Assembly: GCA_018257865.1 (NCBI GenBank)
Contig: JAEUBA010000086.1
Coordinates: 1-64,000 of the forward strand
Length of the DNA stretch: 64,000 nt
Origin: Stereocaulon alpinum
Taxonomy: Eukaryota; Ascomycota; Lecanoromycetes; Lecanorales; Stereocaulaceae
Direction: 5' to 3'
Shown here: positions 24,767 through 35,445 of the stretch, in pieces
Layout: each line of letters begins with the position of its first letter
How positions within the stretch are numbered: the stretch's first letter is position 1
Notes under the pieces: generated by a model
What the model was told of the DNA's origin: nothing
Database searches by the model: none
The model's input: the letters and a program-made list of their open reading frames with translations, nothing else
Made by a program: the position numbers and the translations under genes

Positions 24767-25381
24767 TCATTCCGGGCCCTCAGCAATAGGGCTCATCGGA
24801 AGCGTGATCTTCCTCCTCGCCAACGGCGAAGTCTTCCTCCTTCGCTTGGGTGCTGGTGGCGGCGCTCTTCGCGCAACCATGGGCATCGACTGTAGCACCA
24901 AAGGTGGCTGCTTCGTCTGCTCCCATGAGATCTCCGGCTCTACATATGTTCGCACGCTTGTGTCGATGCAAAGATCGTCGAGGCTGAGGTCCATGAGATC
25001 CTCGTCGGGGATGTAAGAGTTGGCCGCGCTACCACAGAAGGAAGAGAGCGGCGTCAGAAGAGTGCGCTGTGGCCAGTCTGGAGTTGCACAGTTGAGGTAA
25101 GAGGAGGTGCTGAGCGAGGACGGCGGTATGATCGGAGAGAGCGAGAGTTCCGAAGAGGTGGATGATGCTGATGATACCGGAGAAAGACTCATGTCTGAGG
25201 ATCCTGTAGAGGTCTGCGACCGTGGAGAAGCGCAGAAGTCGGAGGAGAAGGTTGTCGATGGGGGAGAGATTGAAGCCTTGTATGGAGTCTTCATCGCGCT
25301 TGCAAAGGCAAGTGTTGGTAGTGTTCGTCGTGAAGGTGAAGCGGAGAGCGATCGCTCGCTGCGCCTGTTGCTCGGAGACAT
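24767..25381 (-). CDS. Small Ser/Pro-rich hypothetical protein
   Basis: A single open frame of 204 residues from the ATG at 25381. The N-terminal half is very rich in Ser, Thr and Pro (repeated SP/TP and poly-Ser), as in proteins phosphorylated by proline-directed kinases. The middle has an acidic motif DEDLMDLSLDDLCIDTS, the sort of hydrophobic-acidic stretch seen in short interaction or activation motifs. Near the C-terminus PAPKRRRKTSPLARRK is a candidate nuclear localisation signal, followed by LPMSPIAEGPE. These features look biological rather than accidental, so I call it a gene. I do not recognise a family, and the function is unknown; a small nuclear regulatory protein is a guess. No intron is needed. 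The opposite strand is open over parts of the same span, which lowers confidence slightly. Confidence 0.65.
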   Translation of the reverse strand: MSPSNRRSERSLSASPSRRTLPTLAFASAMKTPYKASISPPSTTFSSDFCASPRSQTSTGSSDMSLSPVSSASSTSSELSLSPIIPPSSLSTSSYLNCATPDWPQRTLLTPLSSFCGSAANSYIPDEDLMDLSLDDLCIDTSVRTYVEPEISWEQTKQPPLVLQSMPMVARRAPPPAPKRRRKTSPLARRKITLPMSPIAEGPE

Positions 25382-27914
25382 TTTGTCGCGTTCTTGAAGG
25401 TGTAAGGACAAGTAGGCAAGGTAGACCTATAAGTCTCCTGTTCACATGAGATGTGTTGTGTTGCTCGATCGATCAGGCGCCCACGATAATATGCTCGGTA
25501 ATCGCCTGCTGAGCCGTTCACATGCCAGATCGGGATATCGATATGGAGCGAATATGTCCTCGTACATAACATATGACAAACACAAACGTAGATGCAATCA
25601 ATAGATAGTATAAAAATGTCTCACACTCAACAAAGGAGCAAGCCAGGCGGTAAGAATGGGGGTTATGAATGAGTTATAGCAATGTGTGGACCGATGGTGA
25701 TGACGCGCCGAACGCCGTACGTAGTCACACAAATCAATGATCCGTGTGACGGGAGCGAGCTGAGGTAAACAACCACACAAAAGCGGGAGTTTTATCGCGC
25801 GGAGGTGACACTTTTCCGGCAACGAAATCCTTCTAGAGGAAGAATAGATTCTTGAAATTCTTGATACCCTTCGGCGTCAATAATAATAGTAAATCAAGGA
25901 TGAAGATGAAACATAAAGCATCCTGATCCTTCTTCGGTGGGAACGGGAATCCTTTACATATAACAACAACAAGGTTTCTCTTCTCCAAGGGGGGGGGCTC
26001 GACTGCGCTCACTCAGCCTCTTGTAATCTTATTATTACTACGATACTACCGCATTATTGTACTGCTACATCTAGGCGGTGTAAGGTCGCAAGAAAGGTCG
26101 TAGCCACCCAAAAAGGGAGAAAAAGGGCAATCCATCCCACTAATCACGAACTTACGGTGAGCCAAAAAAGCACAGCAAAGCAAAGCAACGCACCAAGTCC
26201 CCCCAATCGACGCGCCCAACTAATCACCCAAAAAACGACAAAGCGCAACAAACGACGCCCGAGGTCTAGTCATCTTCCATGATTCCAATTCGATATTTGT
26301 AAACGATGCGGCGGTCTGAGGCCTCCATCCATCGTGGTAGTAAGGTAGACCGCGGCCCAGCGTGCGCACTACTAACGGAGTGATACATGACTCACCGCAA
26401 GGCATTGGGCAGGAAGAGATATCTAGGCCCCACGCGCCGCCGAGGTTCTATAGTCTATACCTAGAATACCAGTAGTCTAGAAGTAGTTTTTTGTCCGACC
26501 ACCGGTTTTGCGGGGAAGAGTACAAGGCATCCCCCATAGGCGCAACGGGGAACCCTAAGGGTATCAATCTGGAATTAGTAAGGTAGGTGAGGATGCAACG
26601 TGGGGAGTCGTAGGGAGAGTACGGAGACCCTTCTGGAAGAAATCGGGCGGCGAACCCACGCGATAGGTTACGTGGGCGATTAAGCTTTGATTGTACATAC
26701 GTATCGAAGCGGCGGTGAAGCCGTCGCCGTTGCTACGAATGCGAGGCGTGGGGGGATTATTATTGTTACCTTACATAGGTACCCAAGGCGGACGCGATTG
26801 CGAAGTACCTCCCCCGTGGGGTGGCGGCGGTGCTCTGCTGATGCCTTGTTTTAGGTGAGCCTGCCGCCTTGTTTGATCATCGGATCGCAACAATACCTGC
26901 AAGGAAAGTGATCTATTATTGATACTGTTGATGATTCATATCAATTGTTCGGTACGCCGTAGGGAGATATCTTAGCGATCAGTCCGAGAGGTTTCGGCGA
27001 GCGAAATGCCAAATGCTTCGGTGCGGTCCGATTGGCTTTGGCTTCCGCGGGGGACGGGGAAGGGGAAGGGAAAGGGAAAGGGAGCCAGACGGATATCGTC
27101 CGTGATGATGACTGTTACCCCCCCATTTTCCACATTCTACCTACTTTGTATCGAGTAAGCAGATCCCGTGTCAGCCGGCGATGATGACTTCGCAGCATGA
27201 CGGCATAACTGAGATTAGATGCTAAGTATGGATTGCTGTGCGGTGTAGGGGTGCCACGGAGTCGGTGCCATGTGCTTTGCGGCTGACGGGAAGCCGTGGC
27301 AAGCACGTTGCTAAGGTGCATGTTGCAACCTCGTGCAACCGCTAGTACTGCAATGCATGGTTTCAGCTCGCCCCATACTTGAAACACCTCTGGAACCCTA
27401 TTGCAATCTACGAAACACTGCTATTTCACTGTTATTGTACGGCAGGCTGTGCAGCATGGCAGGGGACTAGCACAGGCACAGCAAAGGGATAAATGAGCAA
27501 CAGGGTTTAATAGGCAATGAGTTATGTCAACAGTAGTCGAATACAGTGCCACACAACAAAGTGTTGTCCTCAGGGGGCACGATCGTGATCATTCAGGATC
27601 AGGATCGACGGAGAGGATTCAAGAGCTGTCTTGCAAAAGGATGCAATAGTCCTATCTTTTGACTGTTAGCCGCCCATGTTCAGGTGGTACAGCACGTAGG
27701 ATTCGGGATTCTCTTCTCGTATCCGGCGTCCATCAGCCGATCTTGAAGGAGACCTTCATCACAAGTGAATGCCTGATCCTAAGGACATGTTGTCTTCTGG
27801 CTCGGAGTGTTGACCGTACTCGTAAGGTCGGTGGGTTTTCGAGCGCCAAATCCTGGGCACCTCTCGTGCAAAGCATTTCTTCTTTACATCGTAATAGTAG
27901 TAAGCTATTCCGAG
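25382..27914. other. Gene-free stretch between Ser-rich gene and UPF3
   Basis: Contains the upstream region of the Ser-rich gene and the 3' flank of UPF3. I see a purine-rich stretch at about 27054-27083 (ggggaaggggaagggaaagg) and scattered short open frames, none convincing. A G9 run occurs near 25989. Confidence 0.5.
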
Positions 27915-29864
27915 TCAAGTCTTCTGATCTGTATCGACTACGGATGCTGGAGTAGCAGGCATGGCAATTGCTTGAGGTGTGGAGCCCTCAATCAATGGTG
28001 GAGGTGCTGCTGTGGTTGCCGAAAGTGTAGTTGCGGGGTTGGATGCTACATTTGCTGCTGCTGATGGTGTGGCTCTCGTGTTGTTAGGATGATGCAGATG
28101 AGGACTTCCTCTACCGAATCCGCCTCTGCCTCTCATCGGCCCTCCTCTCCCACCCATTGGTATGTTTCCTCCACGGATTCCCGTCACCGGACCAGGACCT
28201 CTGGCATTCCTAGCTTGTAGGGTAGAGCCCGTCTTCCGCTCAAGCACCACCACCTGACCCTGGGCTACCTTGATTGGACTAGCTTTGATTGCATCTTGTA
28301 GAGACTCTGGTTCTGCGAAGTCAACGTACGCAAATCCTTTCTTCTTATCTATCTCCACTTTGTTGATAGCGCCGAATCCTGCAAATGCTTCCTCCAGGAG
28401 TGGCTCTGTAATTCCCTGTGAGGGATTCGCGTGCTTAAGGAACGCCTGGGTCGCATTTGAAGAAGGTAGAGCAGGCTTCGAGGGTGTAGGCGACATGTTC
28501 GATGGTTTTGCATCGGCATTCGCCGATGCTGGGGCTCTGGGAGGAGCTCGTGCAGCTGCTGGACCTGCAGGAGGCACAGCTGGTGATCTTATAGCATCTG
28601 CACTGGTACTAGCTGGAGCATTAGGCGTTTCTGTAGGAGGCTTCGTAGACGCGTCTGCGCTTGTGGCTGCTACCGGTTGTGATATAGCTATAACTGGCTT
28701 CGCAGTGGCTGTTGCATTGTTGGCTGATGATCGAGCTGCACTGCCTGGTGCTCCCCGCCTCCCACCTCTTCCACCGGCATTTCCAGCCAGGCCAAGATCG
28801 CGCTGCAAGATCCTGGCCGCTGCACTCGCATTACCCCGCTCACGTTTCTTTTCTGCAAGTGCAGCGTTTGCGGGACTGTCTGGGGTCACGGCCGGAGTCG
28901 TCGATACAGGTGATGGTGCAGGTTGGGATGTTGACGCTTTACCCTTGGGTGAATTGGCTGCTTGCTTATTTAGAACCTTGACTGCATCACGTGCGGCCTG
29001 CTCTACCTTCAGGGCCTGTGCGCTTCGTTTCTTAGGGGAGAGAGTTATCGCACTACCGCTTGTAGACTTGCTGTCCATAGTAGCAATGGTCTTGCCATCC
29101 TTGGAGTCTTGACGGGCATGTTTCGTGCTTCTTAATGGAGCAGCACTCTCCTTGCCTTTATTCGCCTTCTTATCTTTCAGAAACTGAACCAGAGGTGTGA
29201 TAGTCATCTTGTCTTTACCCTTCCCAGCACTATCGTTCTCCTGGTCGACGGGAGCAGGCTTCGATATAGGATTGGTCAGACTTTGGAGGAAGTCTATGAA
29301 GTCCTGATCTTGATCGATTGTGCTTTGGCGTGCATCTTTGCGCGGCCTACTGTTGGGGACACGACCATATGGTGCAAACTCCACCGATGGAGGACCGAGC
29401 AACGCAGAGTCTTTGGAAGATCCTTTAGCATCGCTAAAAGTGGTGTCGCGGACTCTTTCAGCAAGCAGATCGATGTGCTCTTGCTTCGTCAGATGTAGGT
29501 ATGCACGTGATGGTCTTGAAGGTTTGGCGGGACTGCAGAAGAGGCATCAGCGGGAGTACATTCAACGTGGATCTACAGGCATGGGCCCTTACTCCCTTGA
29601 TACCTTGCCTTCCTTATAGACTACCCAGTCGACCTTGTTACCACGAGCCTTCCAATCATCCCCAAGCGCCTCTTCAAATTCCGATTGAGTCAATCCGGGT
29701 GGTAACCTTCTAATTATGATCTTCAGCCTTGCCAAGGGTGCTCTTGACACTAGACCTTCTGGTGCTGGGCCAGTCCTCTTCTGCGTAGCGGATGCTGGGA
29801 TTGAGAGGACCCCGTTCGATCGAGAAGGTCTAGCAATTGCAACCCGAGGAGCTGTAGAAGTCAT
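27915..29864 (-). CDS. upf3: UPF3, nonsense-mediated mRNA decay factor, with extra C-terminal RRM and RG-rich tail
   Basis: Two exons, complement(join(27915..29532, 29593..29864)), give 629 residues; the intron is 60 nt, GT-AG, phase 2. Residues about 45-160 form the Smg4/UPF3 domain: LKIIIRRLPPGLTQSEF, then DWVVYKEGKVSRD joined over the intron to PSRPSRAYLHLTKQEH. In other eukaryotes this RRM-like domain binds UPF2 in the decay of transcripts with premature stops. A long Ala/Ser/Pro linker follows. A second RNA-recognition-like module lies near residues 460-540 (ALPSSNATQAFLKH, then KKKGFAYVDFAEPES as an RNP1-like strand). It is followed by an RG/RGG tail (GGRGGPMRGRGGFGRG). The ATG at 29864 is the first in frame. 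Nuclear and cytoplasmic action is expected from the family. The RRM plus RGG tail suggests direct RNA contact. Confidence 0.92.
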
Positions 29865-30262
29865 AGCTTTCAACGGGCTACTCGGCTGCCGGAGGAGTTG
29901 GTCTGCGTATCGTTCTGGGCGGAAACGAGAGAACTCAACGCTTTTTCATGATCAAGCTGAGTGATGTTGAGCCTCCTGCAGTAGAGGAGAAAGCAACACA
30001 GGTGATCGGTACCGCATCATTCCACAAAGAAAGTTGCCGTAGAGACGCTAGCGGATTCAAGGCTAGCTCCGGAGCTCCATCTTGCTCGTGTCGGCCAAAA
30101 GTAGGTCTCAGCGCTCCACCCCATTCGAATACTAACGTGAATCAACGACTTTACAGGCTTCAAAGCCTCTATTAGTGACGCCGAATTGACCTTGACAATC
30201 CTCTTCTCAATGCCACAAAGATTACTCCTATGTGCCGACCCTCAACTATTGGTCCCAGCATG
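29865..30262. other. Short intergenic region, UPF3 promoter
   Basis: About 400 bases between the UPF3 start and the stop of the upstream minus-strand gene. No gene seen; it must hold the UPF3 promoter and the terminator of the HSP70-like gene. Confidence 0.5.
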
Positions 30263-33200
30263 TTAGAATTTCTCAGCATACTCCGCCTCGACATGCGCCA
30301 GAACATCGTCCTTGTACATGACTACATAGTCCAACGCTGCATTACCCAGTAAAATAAAGAGTTGGAAGACCGCATTACGATGTCTGGTCTTGGTGACGGG
30401 GTTCTTGAAGCTCCGTTCCCACCAGAGCTTGTTACAGTCGGTACCGTATTTGACTGTGCAGAGGGTGTGGACGGCTGGTGCACATTAAGCTTGCGTCATG
30501 CAGACAATGCTGTCACCATCGGAGGGCGAAAGGAACACAGGCTCTTACCGTTCGTTTTCCGTATAGGCGGCTTGGGCTCGTCATTGTAGTAGAGCTGCTG
30601 TTGAAACAGCCTCATACCGCTATCCCGAAAGCCCACTTGGACCGTGACGACACAGTTTGTCTGTAAGATTTTACCTTCCTCAACTTCTTCGCCCTGCTAA
30701 AGCATTAGTTGTTGGGGGCAATGCAAGTCAGCTTGGACCCACGAACCCTCTTCAGAAGCCATTCCATTTGATTTCTAGCTTGGTAGCTCCCGTCTGATGT
30801 ATCCAGATAGCAATCTTCGACGAGATGCTTTTTCGGGTCGTAGGGGTGGGAGAAGGCCATCCCATAGCTATAGCGAGAGAGTCTTGACGTGACGGTTGGA
30901 CTGCTAACGACCGACGTGAGCTCAGAGTGTTCTAGGCCCCATAGCGTCGCTCCACGGCAGATTGAGGACCACCTAGTAACGTCAGCGGTCGCTCTGTGCC
31001 AGAGAATATCATGCCAGTACGAACGCTCGATTGACCTGTATAACGTGTACCCCGTCTTGCGTGTGACACTCTACCAGCCGATCGTAGAGATATCTGTTCT
31101 CCCCGAAGCCCCCAACTAAGAGTATAGACTATGCCATGGTCAGATGCTCGTCACGTGACAAGGCATAAGAACATTCATACCTTAACGGTAAGGCCCTTTT
31201 CTGAAACCTCGGCAATCTGATCAGCGACCAGCGACTCTATTTGCAGGGAGACATGATCGAAGACAGCCCGCAATGCCGACCTGCAGACACCATTTCAGCG
31301 AACGTGTACATGCAGCGGTCTCCCCACTTACATCTTGACCGTAATAGTATCGTCGATAATGTTGTTCTTTGGATCGTCCTTCACCCCTCTCAGATCGACT
31401 GAATATACTTGGTCATTCTTCTCGCTGAAAGTTCGTTTGATCCCGTACTCGAATTCTAGCATCATTTTCTTCCGATTGGATTCTTTGATGTTGTTGTATT
31501 CAGTCTCTCCAACTATGGTTGCGATGTATTGCTGGAAACTCGCGTCAAGGAATACCGAGCCGCAGAGTCCACCTACAAAACGCATCTTGGGTCAATATTG
31601 GTTGTGAGGAGACAGTTAGATAGTGCAACACTCACCTGACCCTATAGCGCATTCCTTGATCTTTAGGGGATTCAGTCGCTCAACCTTGTAGCTGATCAAG
31701 TCCTTGTAACTAGGATCAGAAGACGCATGACCATACGAGGACTACTGGACACTTACCACCGTAGCACCGCCAGCATCACATACCACGAACGCATCTCCGA
31801 CCTGTTGATGTCATTCTTAGCCAATGTCATATTTCAGAGGACCCACTGAGAATGGCCCACCTTGAGACTGTTCTCTTCTGCATTGTCCTTCAGTGTAGCC
31901 AGAGCAGCAGCCTCAGGTTCCGTGACAAGTCTGATATCGTCTGGCATTCCCGCTAGCCGAGCAGCTTGTAGCATTTTGTCTTTGGCTGCATGACTCCATA
32001 TGGCCGGTACACTGAGGACAACTCGTAAAGCAAAGATGTCTTGGAAAGTGGGATGGAATTTACGGATGTCGTCTACCGTGTATTCCCAAAGCAATCTCAG
32101 ATAGTCCGCCACAACCTCATGTGCTGTCTTGTCTACCTTTCTTAGCAGCGTGTTGGAGTCTTTAGCTGGCTCAACCATGGTGACATATTTATGGTTCTCT
32201 TCCAGCAGGATCTTGATCCACTTGAACGACTCGTCGGTCAAGCCAACAGTGTAGCCCCACTTCTGAGGTTTTCCATTGATGTAGCTGATCGCGGAAGGTA
32301 CTTTGTCCCTCGATGCATTCTGAGCTGCCGGGTCTGGCCAATTGTTGATGAGACGAATGACTTTGGAACCGCCGTTTACTGCCCAAGACACTCCCGAATG
32401 GCTGCGATTTCATCAGTGATCGAAGCGGCTGTTATCGGCTTGTCTATACTCACGTTGTTCCGAAATCGATACCAACGACGATTTCTGAGCTTTTGGAACT
32501 CATATCGTTGGCTTCGTTCTTCCTTTCGTATGACGCATGTAGCTGAGATTGATCGACGTTTGTTGCTCTTATAAATGAGAGAACAGATAGCTTGTCGGTC
32601 TCCTCTGATCCCAGCGACCCTTTCACTTGGTCACCGCTTCGTTGCGGCAGTGATCGTTCAATGCCAAGTATACTCCACACTTCTAACATCCTATGTTCCA
32701 AAGTCACCAAAGTCTCCATGGTCGTGCTTAAAGCTGAAACATCACGCACTGTCATGCCAATCTTGTCGAACTGTGTGACATAGTCCTTGACAGAATTCAT
32801 TTCTTCCTCACATGACCAGATATTGTTCTCTACTTCGGTTGCCACAGCTCGTTCGAACTCAACTCCTTCCAGGAGATCCAGGAGCTCCTCAGTGATCAGA
32901 GCAGTATTACTAAGAATCTGTGGTGATGCGTAATATTGCGAAAGGTCAAGCAGAATTGTAGGGGTTTGAAAGGCACGCAGTGATGTGAGATGTTTTGAGA
33001 GGATGGATAATGCTGTGCCAGCGATTGGGACTTTTGGCTGGAGAAAGTCCCAAGACGCGCTCTCGATGGCACTCGAATGAGGTCTACATGTATCGTGGAT
33101 GCTGTCTGCCAAATATCTTAGTCGGAACATCGCATTTGACTCTTTATCTGACTCTTGCAGTAGTAGTGGCAGGCCTCCAGTTCCCATGCAATCAGCGAGT

Positions 33201-35188
33201 TCGCTGACGACTTCTTCAATCTTGTCATGCAAAAGAGATTGCTCTCCAGTGGTATGGCCTCTCCCCGTCCAATCGACTTTTAATTTCGCGTAATAGCTAG
33301 ACAGCAATTGTGCAAGCTTGAGGTTTAGACTTGGCTGGGTCTCGGAGATTGAAAAAATCCTTTTCGTCTCCACATCGGACTTTTCTAGAAACCTTGTGGG
33401 TACTAGAGTGCCTATCTCATCCTCGACCATGCAAAAACTCAGGATGAGGTTATCCAATTCTGTCCGTTGCTGCAGCTCTGCATTAGTAGCGTCGTCCCAG
33501 GAGATCATAGCATTCTCGGCAAAATCAATATCGGGGTGCTGTTCGTCATAGGAGTGCGGGTGATGTCCAGAAGTACTATCCTCAAATACTTCTACACGAA
33601 TTCCAGAGTCTTCAGAATCTCTACCAGTCTTGCTATCATTCCTCGGAAGTGCGAACAAAGCTAGAATCTCCATATGACGCCCAACATGCTGTTCAAAGCG
33701 GCTAATAGAGAGTTGTGCTGTGTCCTGAGCTACACAGAAGGGGCACAGCACTGTTCCGGACTCCAACGGCCTCTCAAAGAGGGATACGATCTGAGGCAGC
33801 TGATCCGGATCACCGAAATCTTTGTGCATTCGTTTCATGTGCTCGACAAATTTGGCACTTTCCCCAAATGCTTCGTGGCCGTCGACGTTGCAGCACCACT
33901 CTCTCCTGTGCACTTGTAGCTCATGAGTGAACCAATCAATCCGTCTCTCGAACATTGTCTCTGCTCTCGAGCAACCTCCAGAGGTGCATATGTACGGTTT
34001 CAAATCCCGGAAAATGTGTCTCCTGATGCGCTGTATATCAGCAAATGATATTGATCAAGGTTTGATCTAGTATACTTCCACTCTCTTCTCCGCTGCCATT
34101 CTTCCCTTGCGTTGAGCCGACAGATTGTATAGCAATAAGGGCACTGAAAGTCTTGGCCCCACTTGGAGGATTCTGGTGGTGGAGGCACCCTCAACCGATC
34201 GTCTCCTGTTACCGAGCTCTGATACGAAGTCTGAGTACCGCTTTCCGAATAGACATCAACATCAACATTTAGAATCTTGGTCGGCTTGGGTACTATGAAT
34301 GTTGAAGCTGTCGTCGAATGGCCTCCGCTTACGGTTCTTCTGGCGCTCGAGGCGTAATCCCCCAATTGTTGAACATATGACGTCTCCGTTGGAATAATAG
34401 AATCCACTTTTGGTAGACCGCTAATATCATGGGTGGATGTTGTATAGGCAATGGCAGAATTCCGGTGAGTAGGTGCAGCTAGTTTCTCGTGGTGCTGTTC
34501 TCGGTATTTCAGAAATTGACGGCGCCTCGAAAGGGCCCTTGCGAGACGGTCGATCAGCTGGTCATTTGCGGAGGGGAACTTTTCTCGAACATGCTGTAAG
34601 TCAAACGGTCTGTAATACGAGACATCAATCTTGGACGACTTCAAGAGTCTATCATTGCTGGTGTCTCCTTTTCGAAGGACGGTGGAGATTCTGAACAGAT
34701 TCGATACCATTTTAGCAATACTTTGCACCAGTTGCTGTATCTCGTTGGCTGGTGAAAACTTGTTCAACTGCGATATCATTGCGCGTGGTTCATCTTTATG
34801 AGACGACTCTGACTCCGAGCTAGAACAATTTTCCTGGTCGGACACGCAGCTTCCGTCGAGGATCGAGATAGCTGTATGCTGGTCAGATCTGGCCTGGAGA
34901 AGGCTTCGCAGTAATACCATCTTCGATGGTCTCATTGAGAGACTGCAGCAACCTAATGACTTGTTCTTTGATGTGGCTGGCTTCTCGTAGTCGAAAGTCG
35001 AGAGACACACGCCCAATCTGGTGAGCTCCAATATTACCTGCCCAAACATTGAAACGCCCATACTCGTCGAGGATCGAAGACTGGGCTACTTCACGACCAG
35101 GGTAGGGTTCAGCAACGCTAAGAGTCGCGCACAGCTTGTCAAAAGATGCAAGGCAGACTCCGTGCCAGTGCGCTATTGTCTGAGCCAT
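30263..35188 (-). CDS. Fusion protein: fungal N-terminal helical domain + C2H2 zinc fingers + HSP70-like ATPase
   Basis: Twelve exons, complement(join(30263..30453, 30549..30693, 30747..30972, 31025..31128, 31181..31280, 31332..31572, 31636..31702, 31757..31801, 31861..32401, 32454..34022, 34076..34871, 34918..35188)), close in phase to 1431 residues; several introns show CTGAC branch sites. Residues 1-90 (FDKLCATLSVAEPY, EYGRFNVWAGNIGAHQIG, LDFRLREASHI) match the N-terminal domain common in Pezizomycotina zinc-finger and NLR-like proteins. Residues about 325-490 carry Cys/His pairs (FQCPYCYTIC, DLKPYICTSGGC, WCCNVDGHEAF, VLCPFCVAQ). From about 862 an HSP70/actin ATPase begins: IVVGIDFGTTHSGVSWA (phosphate 1), VTEPEAAALA, VVCDAGGATVDL (phosphate 2), ILLVGGFGENRYL (adenosine). 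Normally such HSP70-like proteins start near MSSKSSEIVVGID; here that Met is internal, with no stop upstream. Confidence 0.85.
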
Positions 35189-35445
35189 AGTCTTGTAAAT
35201 CACCTCTCAGAGACTAGGTCGAATTAGCAACGGGACAGCATACTTAGATGAGTTGTTGATGGGGACATGTGCTAGCGGAGCGCAGGAGGCGGTGCGGGAT
35301 CTTAACCCTCAGCAGAGTTGCTCTTAGAATTCAGCCTCACACATGGACCCCGCAGCATCCTGCTGATATAGCATCTCTGATACTTATCGAACCACGAACA
35401 AAGCTGTATGGAGTCACGGCTCACTCGATCGGCTTAATAAACATA
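35189..35445. promoter_or_regulatory. Shared divergent promoter, HSP70-like fusion gene / DUF7580-like gene
   Basis: Only 257 bases separate the two start codons, which point away from each other, so the regulatory DNA must be shared or interleaved. I see no TATA box or clear palindrome. A heat-shock-type array of alternating nGAAn blocks is not obvious either. Confidence 0.6.

Noticed and set aside
28100..28170. RGG-encoding repeat as a DNA minisatellite
   Set aside because: The periodicity is explained by the RG-rich tail of UPF3.
28270..29112. 280-codon open frame opposite UPF3 (+ strand)
   Set aside because: It is an antisense shadow of the Ala/Ser-rich UPF3 linker; its Ala/Val/Leu bias follows from the complementary codons.
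34894..34917. 24-nt GT..AG stretch as an intron in the HSP70-like fusion gene
   Set aside because: Too short to splice; a 46-nt intron (34872-34917) with a ctgac branch site gives the correct frame.
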